64,000 nt of DNA from Paludibacter jiangxiensis (GCF_001618385.1 NZ_BDCR01000003.1:856383-920382); one strand, 5' to 3'. Positions 1 to 10,416 are shown, numbered from the stretch's first letter. Made by a program: numbers and translations. Notes: generated from the letters alone by a model not told the origin.

Positions 1-431
1 AGAGGTTTCCCGAGCTCGTCAACAAAGGGGCCATAAGGACTGTTGGATACTGCTACTCCAATTGCCATTTTCCCCTGATAAATCGTAGGACAGTATAAAT
101 AAAATTTGCCGTTCCGTGCTACGCATTGAGGTGCCCATGCGCTATGACCATCTGCCCATTTGAACGTTTTATATGGTTCTGAAACACCTGCAATGATTCC
201 TCTGTCAGTCCAGTTTACCATATCGGTAGAAGTGTATAACATCCAGTTTTGCATCACAAACCGCTCAGCATTATCTTCGTCGTGACTTGTGTAAAGAAAA
301 ACCGTGTCGTTATATGCCAGCGGCGCAGGATCGGCCGTATGTTTGGTTTGTATAATAGGGTTGTGAGCATTGCTATAAAAACATGAAAACAAAGCCAACA
401 AGCATGCGAAACCCTTCAATGTTGTGTTCAT
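1..431 (-). CDS. GH43 glycosidase, N-terminal part only (runs off window)
   Basis: This is the first 143 codons of a secreted family 43 glycosidase; the gene continues beyond the left edge. The start is the ATG read from 431 down, followed by a signal peptide of about 22 residues ([20 protein letters not shown], then NAHN). The first catalytic motif TADPAP is present with Asp34 as the expected general base. The stretch LYTSHDED, a tyrosine-rich strand and DMVNWTDRG follow. The sequence is closely similar to the start of the GH43 at 10450-11826, so it is probably a paralogue with the same substrate type, an alpha-L-arabinofuranosidase or beta-xylosidase. It lies 20 bases downstream of the GH31 start-to-stop unit and is likely co-transcribed with it. 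The C-terminal domains cannot be seen, so a CBM6 is only expected by analogy. Confidence 0.85.
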   Translation of the reverse strand, partial: MNTTLKGFACLLALFSCFYSNAHNPIIQTKHTADPAPLAYNDTVFLYTSHDEDNAERFVMQNWMLYTSTDMVNWTDRGIIAGVSEPYKTFKWADGHSAWAPQCVARNGKFYLYCPTIYQGKMAIGVAVSNSPYGPFVDELGKP

Positions 432-451
432 TTGATTTTCTTCTGTGGATA

Positions 452-2899
452 TTATTTAACCGTCACTTTTTTATCCTTGTAGACCACCTCTTTTTCTGTC
501 TTATTGCCGTTAGCTGCAATTTTCACTACGTGAAATTTCCGTTCTGCAAGCATACCGGGAAATGTTCCTTTGCGATCGGCAATAGTCAGGGTTTTCGATT
601 TATCATCCCATTTGAAGTTAATGGTAGAGTAAATTCCTTTTTCGTAATTGTAGTTATCGTTTTCATCTTCGTACAAAGAGAACTCGCCGTTTGCTCCTTC
701 ATAAACGCGGATTTCAAGGTCATCCCATTTTTTCTCTGTAGCAAACTTTACTTTTGGGCCAAAAGGAATAATGCTTCCGGCTTTGACGAACAATGGCATT
801 TTATCGATAGTGGTGGCCAGCGTAATTTCCTGTCCTCCGTTATATTTTGTATTCGTCCAGAAATCAAACCATGATGTCCCGGCCGGCAGGTATGCTTTTG
901 CCGATTTCGACTGGGTAAAGTCCACTGCAACGGCTTTATTATCTTTCTTATCTCCTTTATTCCAACCCGAATTTTCGTCTGTTTTCACTATCGTTTCGGG
1001 TGTATATTGAGCATGCACGACAGGTGCAACCAATATAGATTTCCCGAACATGTATTCATCATTTATGTTCCGGACATTATTATCCTGAAAATCCATTGCC
1101 AGCGCACGCATCATGGTCGACTGATCTTTCGTCACGCTCCATGCAGTAGAATAAATATAAGGCAGCATGGCATAGCGCAGGTTGATCGATTTCTCAATGG
1201 CATCGAAAATCGGTTCGCCCTTCTTTCCGAAATTGTATATTTCACGCGGCACATCAGTCCCGTGCGAACGCATCATCGGTGTGAATGTACCAAACTGAAG
1301 CCATCTTACATACAACTCCTGATACAAGGGGTTTTTAGCTCCGCTTCCATCTCCCCAACCCCGGTTATAGCTACCGGCAAAGAATCCGCCAATATCAGTG
1401 TTCCAATAAGGGATACCGCTCAATGAAAAATTAAGACCGGCAGGAATCTGGTTTCGGAGCGATTGCCAGGATGAGTTTACGTCTCCCGACCAGGTATTTG
1501 CTCCGTAGCGTTGTTGCCCGGCAAAAGCAGAACGGGTAAGAATAAATACACGCTTGTCGGAACTTACGCCTCGCTGATGTTCGGAAACTCCGCCAACCGC
1601 CATCAGCGGAAACGCGTTGCGCACTTTGCGAAAAGAGCCAAGATAAGTTTTCAAATCGAAATCGGAAGGTTTGAAATCCAAATGGTCAGGCTCGGTAGAG
1701 TCCATCCACCAACCGTCGATGCCGAGAGAGAACAGTCCTTTATTGAGGTATCTCCAGTAAATATCACGAGCTTCCGGGTTGTAAGGATCATAGGGTTGTA
1801 CGCCCGACGGATAATCACGGTTGGGCGGCCATGCTTCCATACCCGACTGTGGCCATGTGCCGAAGTTCAACAACATCCCTTTCGGTTGCATCTCGCGGTA
1901 TTGCTTTGTTTGCGGGCCGAACGACGACCAGATCGAAATAATCAGGTGTGCATTCATGTTGTGGATGTCGTCTACCATCTTTTTCGGTTCGGGGAATTCC
2001 GTATTCAGAAACTCCATGGCATTCCACAGGTAGTTATTGCCCCAGTATTGCCAGTCCTGAATAATACCATCGAGCGGCACTCCAAGCTCTCTGTACTTTT
2101 TCACAACACCCACCAGTTCGTTCTGACTTTTATATCGTTCTTTGCTCTGCCAAAAACCAAACGTCCACAATGGAAACATAGGAGCCTGGCCTGTCAGGTC
2201 GCGCATGCAGGCCACCGATCCGTCGAGACTTCCGCCAACCATAAAATAATAGTCGATGCCATCGCCTACATCCGACTTAAAGAGTGTAGTTTCCGGCTTA
2301 TCTTCAAAAATGGTGGGAGAATAGTTATCCCAGAACAGGCCGTATCCTTTGGTTGAGACAAAAAACGGCACATAATCGTCCGTATTGCCCTGCACCATGT
2401 GGAGCGTCACATTGCGTTGCGACATTTTACCACCCTGCTGCTGGCCCAGGCCATAGATTGCTTCGTCTTTATCGAGTGTAAATTCTTGCCCCACGCTATA
2501 TGTACTGGTTCCGGCATCGTTGAAAGGAGTAAACGATGCGCCCTGAGCCTTCTCATTCAGCAATGCATTGCCGCGAACATCCTGAAACGACACGGCTCCG
2601 TCTTTCAGATTCAGCGTCACAAGCATTTTGCTGCTTTTCAACAAAAGCCGATCACCCTGTTGCGCTACGGAAAATTTTGTTTTTTCAGGGGTCTTTGTCA
2701 CCGAAAGGCTTTGCTTGTTGAAATCGCTTCCGGCAGGCCATTTCTGTATTCGCACGATGGAGGGAGAGTAAAACCGGACCTCAACTCCGGTAGAATTAAT
2801 GACGGCTTTTGCACCCCAGTCGGTTTTTTGGAAGATTTGAGCTTGGGAACTCATTACCGACACCATGACTAAGCATAGCAGAGAGAAAATACACTTCAT
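452..2899 (-). CDS. GH31 glycosidase, probable alpha-xylosidase
   Basis: An 815-residue secreted family 31 glycoside hydrolase. It has a signal peptide ([20 protein letters not shown]), an N-terminal GH31 beta-sandwich, the TIM barrel and C-terminal beta domains. The nucleophile motif [10 protein letters not shown] gives Asp400, and the acid/base is expected at Asp472 in [10 protein letters not shown]. The motif QDWQYWGNN near residue 281 is typical of the alpha-xylosidase branch of GH31. Such enzymes remove alpha-xylosyl residues from the non-reducing end of xyloglucan oligosaccharides. It lacks the PA14 insert found in the paralogue at 6420-9014, but their C-terminal regions are very similar, pointing to duplication. 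It is followed after 20 bases by the truncated GH43. A TACATTTG box lies about 109 bases upstream of the start. Alpha-glucosidase activity cannot be ruled out from sequence alone. Confidence 0.93.
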   Translation of the reverse strand: MKCIFSLLCLVMVSVMSSQAQIFQKTDWGAKAVINSTGVEVRFYSPSIVRIQKWPAGSDFNKQSLSVTKTPEKTKFSVAQQGDRLLLKSSKMLVTLNLKDGAVSFQDVRGNALLNEKAQGASFTPFNDAGTSTYSVGQEFTLDKDEAIYGLGQQQGGKMSQRNVTLHMVQGNTDDYVPFFVSTKGYGLFWDNYSPTIFEDKPETTLFKSDVGDGIDYYFMVGGSLDGSVACMRDLTGQAPMFPLWTFGFWQSKERYKSQNELVGVVKKYRELGVPLDGIIQDWQYWGNNYLWNAMEFLNTEFPEPKKMVDDIHNMNAHLIISIWSSFGPQTKQYREMQPKGMLLNFGTWPQSGMEAWPPNRDYPSGVQPYDPYNPEARDIYWRYLNKGLFSLGIDGWWMDSTEPDHLDFKPSDFDLKTYLGSFRKVRNAFPLMAVGGVSEHQRGVSSDKRVFILTRSAFAGQQRYGANTWSGDVNSSWQSLRNQIPAGLNFSLSGIPYWNTDIGGFFAGSYNRGWGDGSGAKNPLYQELYVRWLQFGTFTPMMRSHGTDVPREIYNFGKKGEPIFDAIEKSINLRYAMLPYIYSTAWSVTKDQSTMMRALAMDFQDNNVRNINDEYMFGKSILVAPVVHAQYTPETIVKTDENSGWNKGDKKDNKAVAVDFTQSKSAKAYLPAGTSWFDFWTNTKYNGGQEITLATTIDKMPLFVKAGSIIPFGPKVKFATEKKWDDLEIRVYEGANGEFSLYEDENDNYNYEKGIYSTINFKWDDKSKTLTIADRKGTFPGMLAERKFHVVKIAANGNKTEKEVVYKDKKVTVK

Positions 2900-3007
2900 G
2901 ACGTTTTTAGATTTGAGTTAATAATCGATATAAAGCTTTTTATTGTTTGCGATATCCAAAACATAAACCGGACGCTTTTCATGTTTTCCGCTCTATGTTT
3001 CACGTCA

Positions 3008-3015
3008 CAAATGTA
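3008..3015 (-). promoter_or_regulatory. candidate -7 box (TACATTTG) for the GH31 gene
   Basis: On the minus strand the bases read TACATTTG, matching the Bacteroidota -7 consensus TAnnTTTG. It would give a leader of about 100 bases before the GH31 start at 2899. No clear TTTG -33 partner is visible at the right spacing, which could mean activator dependence. The same octamer occurs before the efflux operon. The rest of the 498-base divergent intergenic region (2900-3397) contains no gene I can support. Confidence 0.35.
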
Positions 3016-3156
3016 CATTTTAGTTGCGACGCCCACTTGTACTTATGTTACAGAAAAGTGGTGAATTTGTTACACTTCTTCAATTTCAGACCATTAACAC
3101 GCATTTATTGCACATTTTCAGCCTTTGGCAACACCTAAAAACAGCAGTTCATCGCC

Positions 3157-3186
3157 TTGAATTATTCCAATATATCCGTACCTTTG
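3157..3186 (+). promoter_or_regulatory. candidate promoter of the membrane regulator gene
   Basis: TACCTTTG at 3179-3186 matches TAnnTTTG, with TTGA at 3157-3160 as a partial -33 element, 18 bases apart. Transcription from here would leave an untranslated leader of about 200 bases before the start at 3398. The same TACCTTTG octamer is used by the rRNA promoter in this window. It is a motif match only. Confidence 0.4.
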
Positions 3187-3397
3187 AAAGCCTCAAATAC
3201 GAGTCGGATGGCTTCTTCTGTCTGGTCCATTTCATCCACGTTATCGTAGCATCAGGAATAGCATTCCAATTTTTGGTCACTATGAAACGAGCATGTTTAT
3301 TGAGAAACCAAACACGAATGAACAACATCATGCGGGTTAGCTTCGCTTCAATTCGCAAGCACAATTCCATCTGACCTAAAAAAACAATTTTGTACGG

Positions 3398-6277
3398 ATG
3401 AAATACAAGCTTTTGCTACCTCTGCTCTTATTCTGTGTGCTGGCCAAAGTACAGGCACAGGGAGCAAGACTGTTTACTTCCGCTGATGGCCTGCCGGGCA
3501 GTCAGTTCATCTTCATGAATCAGGATAGCAAAGGCAATATATGGATTTGCAACTATGGAGGTTTAGCCCGTTTTGACGGATTCGGCCTGACAGCCTTTTA
3601 TGAAGCAAGAGGCCAAAACAGATTGCGAAGCAACAGCGTCTACCGCTTAACCACCGATCCGCTGGGACAATATTGGGTTGGAACCACTCGCGGCTTACAG
3701 CTGTTTCATCCCGAAAAAGAGACCTTTGAGCACATTCGTCTGGAAAAAGGCGAAGATGATAATACCTCCCGAAAAGGGAAAGCAATCACTATTTCCGACA
3801 TCATCCTTTTGCCTGGTGGCAAGCAATTGCTGCTCGGCAGCGGAATAGACGGCTTCTACATTATCGACATACGAACCCATAAAGTGGCAGAGAAAGCCAC
3901 CGCCGCTCTCAGACAAGCTCTGAAAAATATCGTACCAAGACGCATCTACATCGATTCCAAATCGCGTCTCTGGGTCGTTGGCTCCAATCTGGAGGTGATT
4001 GACCTGAAGAGTTTTCGCCCGTTACCAATCAACTCCAAAGGATTCGGCATTCAATCGTCCGACATGGAAATCACCGATTTCCTCGAAGACAGAGTGACTC
4101 ATACACTCCTGATATGCGATAAATGGAATGGGGTTTTGGTCTTCGACGAAGGCAAACGTCAATTGAGAAAATTAACATCGCAACCTACCAAATTCACGAG
4201 TGCTCAATGCCTGATACAACGCAGGGATGGTACGCTGCTGGTTGGATGCGAAAGCAATGGCATCGGCAAAATAGAGCTTGCCCAAAATACCATTACCGAC
4301 TACAAAATACAAGATACGCCGCTCGATCTGGCATATTGCAAAATCCACAGCATGATTGAAGATCGCTGGGGAAATCTTTACATTGGCATCTATCAAAAAG
4401 GCATGCTGGTAGTGCCATCGGCATCGGGCAATTTCAATTTTCAGCAAATTACGGGCACATCCTCCATCCCTATTCAATCGGCGATCACCTCTTTTAACCA
4501 TGCCAATAACGGAAACATCATGGTCTGCACCGACGGGAATGGCGTTTTCTACGGTAAAAGCTACGATAATCTTCAGCAACTTCCCCTGCCCTCTTTCTGC
4601 AACAACGCCATACAACATATGGTTACCGACCCTACAGGAAAAATATGGATAGCCACCTATGGAAGCGGGCTCTATTGCTACGATCGCGGGGCCGTAAAAA
4701 AGATTCCCGACACAAAAGACATTATCAACAAAAACAGCTGCTATCTGGAATGCGACCCGGCACGCAAAGTGTTGTACATCGCCAACATCGGCACGGGGCT
4801 TAACCGCATCGACCTTCGTTCGGGTGAAATGAGCCACATCGCAATTGCCAGTCCCTGGGTATTTGCACTGAAGCTCGATTCAAAAGGGCGCTTATGGATA
4901 GGAAGCTCCAACTGCGACTGCTACGATCCGAAGACGAATCGTCTGTACAACTACAGACTGGAGACAATCGACAACAGTTCGGTACGCGCCTTTCTTGAAA
5001 GCAACGGATTAATATATATCGGCACAAACAACGGTCTGTTTGTGTACAATGACAAAAATAATTCATGCCGGCACTATTCGTTAGACTCCGACAACAAAGC
5101 TATTTCGGTGCTTGCACTGGCTGCAGGCAACGACAATGCTATCTGGATGAGCACCAACAAGGGAATCGTACGGTTTGACCCCAAAAGTGGCAGCATGCGC
5201 CTGTTCGCTTCATACGACATCCGGAAAATAGGAGATTTTCACAGCAACGCCGTATATTGCTACGCCAACGGAACAATCGCATTCGGAGGCGATAACGGAA
5301 TTATTACCTTCAACCCGGTTTCAATCATCAACAGCAAAACAGAATGGAATCCGATACACTTCAGTTCGCTCAATGTAAACGGGAAACCGATAACCTACGA
5401 CTTCAATGCCGGGCACAACTTTCTTGATGCGGCAATAGGATATGCAACCCGCATCACCCTCCCCTATAATCAGAACTCCTTTTCCATTCGCTTTACCACC
5501 TCCAACTATGCAGCGTCCTCTCAACTTCGCTACGTGTATCAGTTAAAAGGTTACGAATCCGTGTGGCACTCCACCACTGCCGACAATCCGCTGGCAGTGT
5601 ACAACCAGCTGCCTCCGGGGCACTATACGCTCCGCGTGCAAAGCATCAGCGAAGGGAAAAACCTGCAAACCACCGAAGCCTCTATCGATGTGATCATCAA
5701 CGCTCCCTGGTATTGGTCGTGGTGGAGCAAACTGTGTTATTTTATCATTCTCCTTTCGCTCGTATACAGCCAATACCGAACCTATCAAACACGCCAGCGG
5801 AGCAAAAAACGCTTACGTACCGTTATCGGCGAAATGCTTCGTATCAAAGAGAACTACCTCAACGTAATACAAACGCAGCAGGTTGACCCTTCCAGGTCCG
5901 TCGATTCAGGAGACGACAAATGGAAAAAGAGAGTGATGGATGCTATTTCGAGCCACATCTCCGATGCGGATTTCGGGGTAGAAGAACTAAGTCATGAAGT
6001 CGCTTTGAGCCGCGTTCACCTCTACCGGCGTACCAAGGAGCTATTCGGAAGTTCGCCCAACGACCTTATAAAGTCGGTGCGCATGAAAAAAGCGGGACTG
6101 ATGCTTATTCAGGACAAAACATCCATTTCGGAGGTTGCCTACGAGGTGGGCTTCTCAGAACCTTCCTATTTTTCAAAATCGTTTAAGAGCTATTTCAACA
6201 TGTCGCCCAAGGACTTTGTGGCCCGCTATCGCGACAATGCCAATGACGAAATCGTGCAACAACTGTTTGAGCTATAG
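3398..6277 (+). CDS. Membrane-bound AraC-type regulator with Reg_prop/Y_Y_Y sensor, no kinase or receiver
   Basis: A 959-residue protein built like the sensor half of a hybrid two-component system joined directly to its DNA-binding end. It has a signal peptide (MKYKLLLPLLLFCVLAKVQA), then Reg_prop propeller repeats over roughly residues 25-680 (recurring NIWICNYGGLARFD, LWIGSSN and IWMSTNKGIVRFD). A Y_Y_Y-like domain spans about 690-768, a transmembrane helix about 777-792, and a short linker leads to an AraC helix-turn-helix at about 850-945 (LSHEVALSRVHLYRRTKELF and SEVAYEVGFSEPSYFSKSFK). No histidine-kinase H box, ATPase or receiver Asp motif is present. The cytoplasmic part is only about 165 residues. 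It is the only plus-strand protein gene in the carbohydrate region and sits between two GH31 genes, so it likely senses an oligosaccharide in the periplasm and controls the flanking enzymes. Direct signal transfer through the membrane is inferred. Confidence 0.92.
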   Translation: MKYKLLLPLLLFCVLAKVQAQGARLFTSADGLPGSQFIFMNQDSKGNIWICNYGGLARFDGFGLTAFYEARGQNRLRSNSVYRLTTDPLGQYWVGTTRGLQLFHPEKETFEHIRLEKGEDDNTSRKGKAITISDIILLPGGKQLLLGSGIDGFYIIDIRTHKVAEKATAALRQALKNIVPRRIYIDSKSRLWVVGSNLEVIDLKSFRPLPINSKGFGIQSSDMEITDFLEDRVTHTLLICDKWNGVLVFDEGKRQLRKLTSQPTKFTSAQCLIQRRDGTLLVGCESNGIGKIELAQNTITDYKIQDTPLDLAYCKIHSMIEDRWGNLYIGIYQKGMLVVPSASGNFNFQQITGTSSIPIQSAITSFNHANNGNIMVCTDGNGVFYGKSYDNLQQLPLPSFCNNAIQHMVTDPTGKIWIATYGSGLYCYDRGAVKKIPDTKDIINKNSCYLECDPARKVLYIANIGTGLNRIDLRSGEMSHIAIASPWVFALKLDSKGRLWIGSSNCDCYDPKTNRLYNYRLETIDNSSVRAFLESNGLIYIGTNNGLFVYNDKNNSCRHYSLDSDNKAISVLALAAGNDNAIWMSTNKGIVRFDPKSGSMRLFASYDIRKIGDFHSNAVYCYANGTIAFGGDNGIITFNPVSIINSKTEWNPIHFSSLNVNGKPITYDFNAGHNFLDAAIGYATRITLPYNQNSFSIRFTTSNYAASSQLRYVYQLKGYESVWHSTTADNPLAVYNQLPPGHYTLRVQSISEGKNLQTTEASIDVIINAPWYWSWWSKLCYFIILLSLVYSQYRTYQTRQRSKKRLRTVIGEMLRIKENYLNVIQTQQVDPSRSVDSGDDKWKKRVMDAISSHISDADFGVEELSHEVALSRVHLYRRTKELFGSSPNDLIKSVRMKKAGLMLIQDKTSISEVAYEVGFSEPSYFSKSFKSYFNMSPKDFVARYRDNANDEIVQQLFEL

Positions 6278-6280
6278 GAC

Positions 6281-6325
6281 AAAAGCGACAACACCCTCTT
6301 TAAACCGGAGGGCATCATCGCTTTT
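6281..6325 (+). terminator. terminator hairpin after the membrane regulator
   Basis: Starting four bases after the regulator stop, AAAAGCGA (6281-6288) pairs with TCGCTTTT (6318-6325) and CCCTC (6294-6298) pairs with GAGGG (6308-6312), separated by five-base internal loops on each side. The stem ends in TTTT followed by ATTAT. Position and structure fit an intrinsic terminator, although the internal loops are larger than usual. Confidence 0.6.
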
Positions 6326-6390
6326 ATTATCAATCAGGACAATTCGCACCACGATACGATCCTGCATATTATAGCTTCAAAATTCAATGA

Positions 6391-6408
6391 AGGGAAATAA
6401 CGTTCCCT
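6391..6408 (-). terminator. hairpin after the GH31-PA14 gene
   Basis: AGGGAA (6391-6396) and TTCCCT (6403-6408) form a six-base stem with a six-base loop, 11 bases beyond the stop of the minus-strand GH31 gene. The downstream sequence is only moderately T-rich. It lies between convergent genes and could serve either strand. Confidence 0.45.
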
Positions 6409-6419
6409 CTTTCCAATTA

Positions 6420-9014
6420 CTACTGTAACTTCAATTGTATCTGCTTTCCTGAATAATTCAAAGTCTTAGTACTTTTCTGACTGCCGTTCACCAAAACAAT
6501 ACGGAAACGACGGTTTGCTATCATTCCCGGATAAGTGCCTTTGCGACTTTCAACGGTCAGCGTTCCGGCTTTGTCATTCCACACAAAGCGAATGGTTGAG
6601 TACGCTCCTTTTTCGTAATTGTATGTATCGTTTTCATCTTCGTACAAAGTAAAACTGCCGTTCGTTCCCGGATAAACCCGGATTTCGAGATCGTCCCACT
6701 TTTTCTCGGATGCATACTGCACTTTGGGACCGATGGGTAAAATAGTACCGGCTTTCACGTAAACCGGAATCATATCCAGACTAACCTGACTGACGGTTTC
6801 CTTGCCTCCTGCCAGTTTCTCTCCTGTCCGGAAATCATACCATGCGGCAGCCTGCGGAAGATAGGTCTTCCATTCTTTGGCTCCGGCTTCAGTGACAGGC
6901 GCTACCAGCAATGATTTTCCAAACATGTATTCGTACGGATACTGCAAAGCGGAAGCATCGTTACAAAAATCCATTACCAGCGGGCGCATCAGCGTGGAAC
7001 CATTTTTTGTAATTTGCCATGCCTCGGAATAGATGTACGGCATCAGGCTATAGCGCAGATCCAATGCTTTGCGCATGTTATCCTCCACCTTTTGCCCGTA
7101 TCTCCAGGGTTCGGTTTCGGTCATGTAGCCGTGTATGCGGAATACAGGATTGAACACACCCCATTGAAACCAACGGGTCAACAGTTCCTGATATTTTTCG
7201 TCGGTATATTGCGAACGCCCCGGACGGAAGAACCCTCCGATATCGGTTGTCCAGTAAGGAAATCCGGTGACGGAATAATTCAATCCGGCTACAATCTGAC
7301 GTTTAAAGGTGTCCCAGGTTCCGCCAATATCGCCCGACCAGTTGATGATGCCATAGCGTTGCTGCCCCAAATATGCCGAACGGGTCAGGATGCACACCCG
7401 CTTTTGGTCGGATGTTGCACGTTGGCCTTCATACACCGATTTACTTACAAAATAAGGATAAGTCAGGCGGTAAAAGTCACCAAGACCAAAAGTGGTTTTT
7501 TCTCCTTTCAAGGCATCGTTTTCAGGTTCTACAGCGTCCATCCACCACGAATCCACTCCATTATCGAACATATTTATTTTCAACACATTCCAATAATCCT
7601 TTCTGGTTTCGTGATTGAAATAGTCCAGCCATTTGGTATTCGGGATAAAGCGGTTTTTAGCAACAAACTCTTTCCCTATATCGGAATTTTTATCGGGATT
7701 CGACCAGATTGAGATATTGAAATGAGCATTCAAATCATGCAGTTTTCCAATAAATTCTTTTGGATTCGGGTAATTCTTCTCATCGAATTTTGGCACGCCC
7801 CAACCATTATTGCCCCAATATTGCCAGTCCTGCACAATCACATCTACGGGCAAATTGCGTTTCCGAAACTCTTCTACAGTTTCTACCAATTGTTTGCCTG
7901 AGGAATAACGTTCGCGACATTGCCAGAAGCCGTAAGCCCATTTGGGAAATAAAGGAGCGTTGCCCGAAAGCTTGCGATAAGCTGCTATAACATCGTCAGC
8001 CGATCCGGCAAAAACCACGTAATCCAATGATTTGGCAACAGGCGAACGAAAGGTAGTAGTATTTGACAGCGCTTTCCACGACAAACGCGGCGTGTTATCG
8101 GATTTGCACAACACCTGCACCTGATGCTCTCCGGTTGTTAGCTGCACCAACGCGCCCACGGTAGGCGGCAGCCACATATTACTCTGATCGACAACCGGTT
8201 TACCGTCAATAGTGACAAAATGACGATTCCCCATATCGCCTAAATCAAGGAATAGCGAGTATTCTCCATTCTGGGGAACGCTGAACTTTCCATTATAAAG
8301 CGATTGGTTTTGAGAAACTTTTTGAGTACCAGCTGTCGTGGTTACTTCCGCTTCCTGATTGCCGGTAGCCACCTGCTCCTGTTTATTCAGGGCAATAGCG
8401 TTGTCGGCAGGATTGAAATCGGTGAGACCGTACTGATGCCATAGCAAACCGTAGCCCCGACTGGAATAGATAAACGGAATCGAAATCTGTGTATTTACCT
8501 GCGTCAAACGACGGGTAACACCGCGCAGGTTGTAATGCCCGTCCTGAAACTGGCCCAACCCAAATATTGCTTCATTGGCTGGAGAGTCAAATGTTTGTTC
8601 GACCATAAAGCAGGGCTCACCCTGAATTGTGCCAAGCTCTAGCTTGCGGGAACCTGCCGATTCATTCACCAAAGGCTTACCGGTAGCATCAAAAAACGAC
8701 AACTTACCCGATTGCTTATCTACAGCGACACTTATTTTAGCAACTTTCACTTCCACCGCAGAAGCCGACTCCTGCATCTTAAAAGCAGGAGTGGAAACAT
8801 TGGATGTAAATACAAGTTCCTGCAAGTTGTCTTCTGCGCCTTTGCACAACTTCACCCTCACGCTGTTTTCGGTCAACGGACAAAGAGTTAACGTACCTTC
8901 ATTTAGAGTAACAATCACTCCTTTTTTATCTTGCTTGAAACTTTTTACTGCCTGAGCAAAACAAATGAATGGAAGCAGGACGGTTAATAAGATTATTTTT
9001 AGCTTCATGGTCAT
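6420..9014 (-). CDS. GH31 alpha-xylosidase with PA14 insert
   Basis: A secreted GH31 enzyme of 864 residues from the chosen start. The open frame extends upstream, but that extension overlaps the preceding GH43 gene and has no signal-peptide character. MTMKLKIILLTVLLPFICFA at 9014 gives a clean signal peptide, and the next ATG at 9008 is equally possible. A PA14 domain (about residues 216-320, containing NGKFSVPQNGEYSLFLDLGD) is inserted in the N-terminal beta region, as in the characterised xyloglucan alpha-xylosidases CjXyl31A and BoGH31A. The nucleophile is Asp493 (SWWMDAVEPE) and the acid/base Asp562 (NWSGDIGGTW). QDWQYWGNN is shared with the GH31 at 452-2899. It starts 16 bases after the stop of the GH43 at 9031-10416, so it is probably the last gene of the GH97-GH3-GH2-GH43-GH43-GH31 operon. 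Confidence 0.93.
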   Translation of the reverse strand: MTMKLKIILLTVLLPFICFAQAVKSFKQDKKGVIVTLNEGTLTLCPLTENSVRVKLCKGAEDNLQELVFTSNVSTPAFKMQESASAVEVKVAKISVAVDKQSGKLSFFDATGKPLVNESAGSRKLELGTIQGEPCFMVEQTFDSPANEAIFGLGQFQDGHYNLRGVTRRLTQVNTQISIPFIYSSRGYGLLWHQYGLTDFNPADNAIALNKQEQVATGNQEAEVTTTAGTQKVSQNQSLYNGKFSVPQNGEYSLFLDLGDMGNRHFVTIDGKPVVDQSNMWLPPTVGALVQLTTGEHQVQVLCKSDNTPRLSWKALSNTTTFRSPVAKSLDYVVFAGSADDVIAAYRKLSGNAPLFPKWAYGFWQCRERYSSGKQLVETVEEFRKRNLPVDVIVQDWQYWGNNGWGVPKFDEKNYPNPKEFIGKLHDLNAHFNISIWSNPDKNSDIGKEFVAKNRFIPNTKWLDYFNHETRKDYWNVLKINMFDNGVDSWWMDAVEPENDALKGEKTTFGLGDFYRLTYPYFVSKSVYEGQRATSDQKRVCILTRSAYLGQQRYGIINWSGDIGGTWDTFKRQIVAGLNYSVTGFPYWTTDIGGFFRPGRSQYTDEKYQELLTRWFQWGVFNPVFRIHGYMTETEPWRYGQKVEDNMRKALDLRYSLMPYIYSEAWQITKNGSTLMRPLVMDFCNDASALQYPYEYMFGKSLLVAPVTEAGAKEWKTYLPQAAAWYDFRTGEKLAGGKETVSQVSLDMIPVYVKAGTILPIGPKVQYASEKKWDDLEIRVYPGTNGSFTLYEDENDTYNYEKGAYSTIRFVWNDKAGTLTVESRKGTYPGMIANRRFRIVLVNGSQKSTKTLNYSGKQIQLKLQ

Positions 9015-9030
9015 CTCAATAAATTGATTC

Positions 9031-10416
9031 TTATTTTTGGTTGAATTTCCACCAGTCGAAATTGAACAATTCACGTCCGGCTGTGATATTCTGTCCATTG
9101 AAATAGAAATAGACATCGTGCGTACCGGTTACCTCTTTGCTCAGGTTGGAGGTAAAACTTACAAATTTATCCCAACCTCCTGTGCGTGGAAGAGTAACAA
9201 AAGCAATAAGCGGTCCGCCGACACTATCGAGACGGGCTTCCAAAACCCCACCGTCTACTCCTGCTGCTAAAGTTGCTGTAAAGGATTTTGGCGATTGATT
9301 TCCAAAGTTCACCTCACGAACTTTAATGTAGCCTTTCAAGCGTGTTGACGACACGTAAACTCCAAGTTTATCATTTTGAGAGATAGTACATTTTTCCGAC
9401 CAGGCCATTGTTTCTGCTTCCTGACGTTTGTACGGATCGATAAATCCGACCGGTTTCGGACCTTCTTTCGTTGCAGTCACAGCAGGAATGGTACCATCGG
9501 GATTGTAGGTAAACTGTTCCACGCAGGCCGCACGACCATAACTTCCACCGTTTGGCAGCAAACCGCTATGATAGAACAAGTAGGAATTCCCCTTATAATC
9601 TATGATACCACCATGATTGGTGAAGCTGTTCAATTTTTGGTTTTCCATGATCTTGCCCTGATATTTCCAGGGGCCAGTAGGTCCATTGCTGGTAGAATAA
9701 GAAAGACATTCGCCACCTTTGCCCATTCCGGCATACATCATGTAATATAGATTGTTACGTTTGTAGAACCAGGGACCTTCCACATACATGTCTTTGTTGG
9801 GATTTTCCACGCTTTTGTTTCCTCTCGTACCACCGAATGACTCTACTGTAACCGGAACTGTTACAATATCTCCGGAATAAGAGATCATATCTTTGTTCAG
9901 TTTTACGTAAAACAAACTACCGTTACCCCAGTAAAGATAAGCCTGCCCATCGTCGTCGATCCATACGGTTGGGTCGATGTTCGACCAGCTACCATTCATA
10001 ATCAACGGCTTGCCGAGTGCATCTTTGAACGGGCCGGTAGGGCTGTCAGAAACAGCCACGCCGATTGCCATATCATTTTTGGTACTTTGCGCACAGATGT
10101 ACCAGTAAAACTTACCGTTACGTTCGATACACTGAGCAGCCCAGGCACGATCGCGCGCCCATTTGAACGATTCGAGTGAAATTGGAGAACCGTGGTCGGT
10201 CCAGTTCACCATGTCGGTAGTGGACAGGACTCGCCATTTGGTCATATAATAAAAATCGGTTCCAGGAATATCGTCGCCCACATAGGAATACACCGTGCCG
10301 TTATAAACCATTGGCGCCGGATCGGGTCCGAAATGAGTTTGCATAATCGGGTTTTCGGCCTTGGAAACACCACAAAAAAACACTAAAAACAAAGCAAATA
10401 CAATATATTTTTTCAT
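9031..10416 (-). CDS. GH43 glycosidase with C-terminal CBM6
   Basis: A 461-residue secreted protein with a signal peptide ending near SKA20. A five-bladed GH43 propeller covers about residues 22-320 and a CBM6-type beta-sandwich about 330-461 (starting RQEAETMAWSE, ending FNFDWWKFNQK). Expected catalytic residues are Asp32 (GPDPAP, base), Asp148 (NIDPTVWIDDDG, pKa modulator) and Glu213 (YVEGPW, acid). Family members with this layout are alpha-L-arabinofuranosidases or beta-xylosidases; which one cannot be decided here. It is a tandem paralogue of the next gene upstream and differs mainly in the loop after the first motif. The gaps to its neighbours are 33 and 16 bases, so all are likely in one transcript. 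Confidence 0.92.
   Translation of the reverse strand: MKKYIVFALFLVFFCGVSKAENPIMQTHFGPDPAPMVYNGTVYSYVGDDIPGTDFYYMTKWRVLSTTDMVNWTDHGSPISLESFKWARDRAWAAQCIERNGKFYWYICAQSTKNDMAIGVAVSDSPTGPFKDALGKPLIMNGSWSNIDPTVWIDDDGQAYLYWGNGSLFYVKLNKDMISYSGDIVTVPVTVESFGGTRGNKSVENPNKDMYVEGPWFYKRNNLYYMMYAGMGKGGECLSYSTSNGPTGPWKYQGKIMENQKLNSFTNHGGIIDYKGNSYLFYHSGLLPNGGSYGRAACVEQFTYNPDGTIPAVTATKEGPKPVGFIDPYKRQEAETMAWSEKCTISQNDKLGVYVSSTRLKGYIKVREVNFGNQSPKSFTATLAAGVDGGVLEARLDSVGGPLIAFVTLPRTGGWDKFVSFTSNLSKEVTGTHDVYFYFNGQNITAGRELFNFDWWKFNQK

Noticed and set aside
3149..3370. Short open frames on both strands in the divergent gap before the membrane regulator
   Set aside because: No start signal, signal peptide, family motif or compositional support. 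The region is better read as leader and promoter DNA.
9015..9116. Upstream extension of the GH31-PA14 reading frame
   Set aside because: It overlaps the preceding GH43 coding region and lacks secretion features; the start at 9014 or 9008 gives a normal signal peptide.
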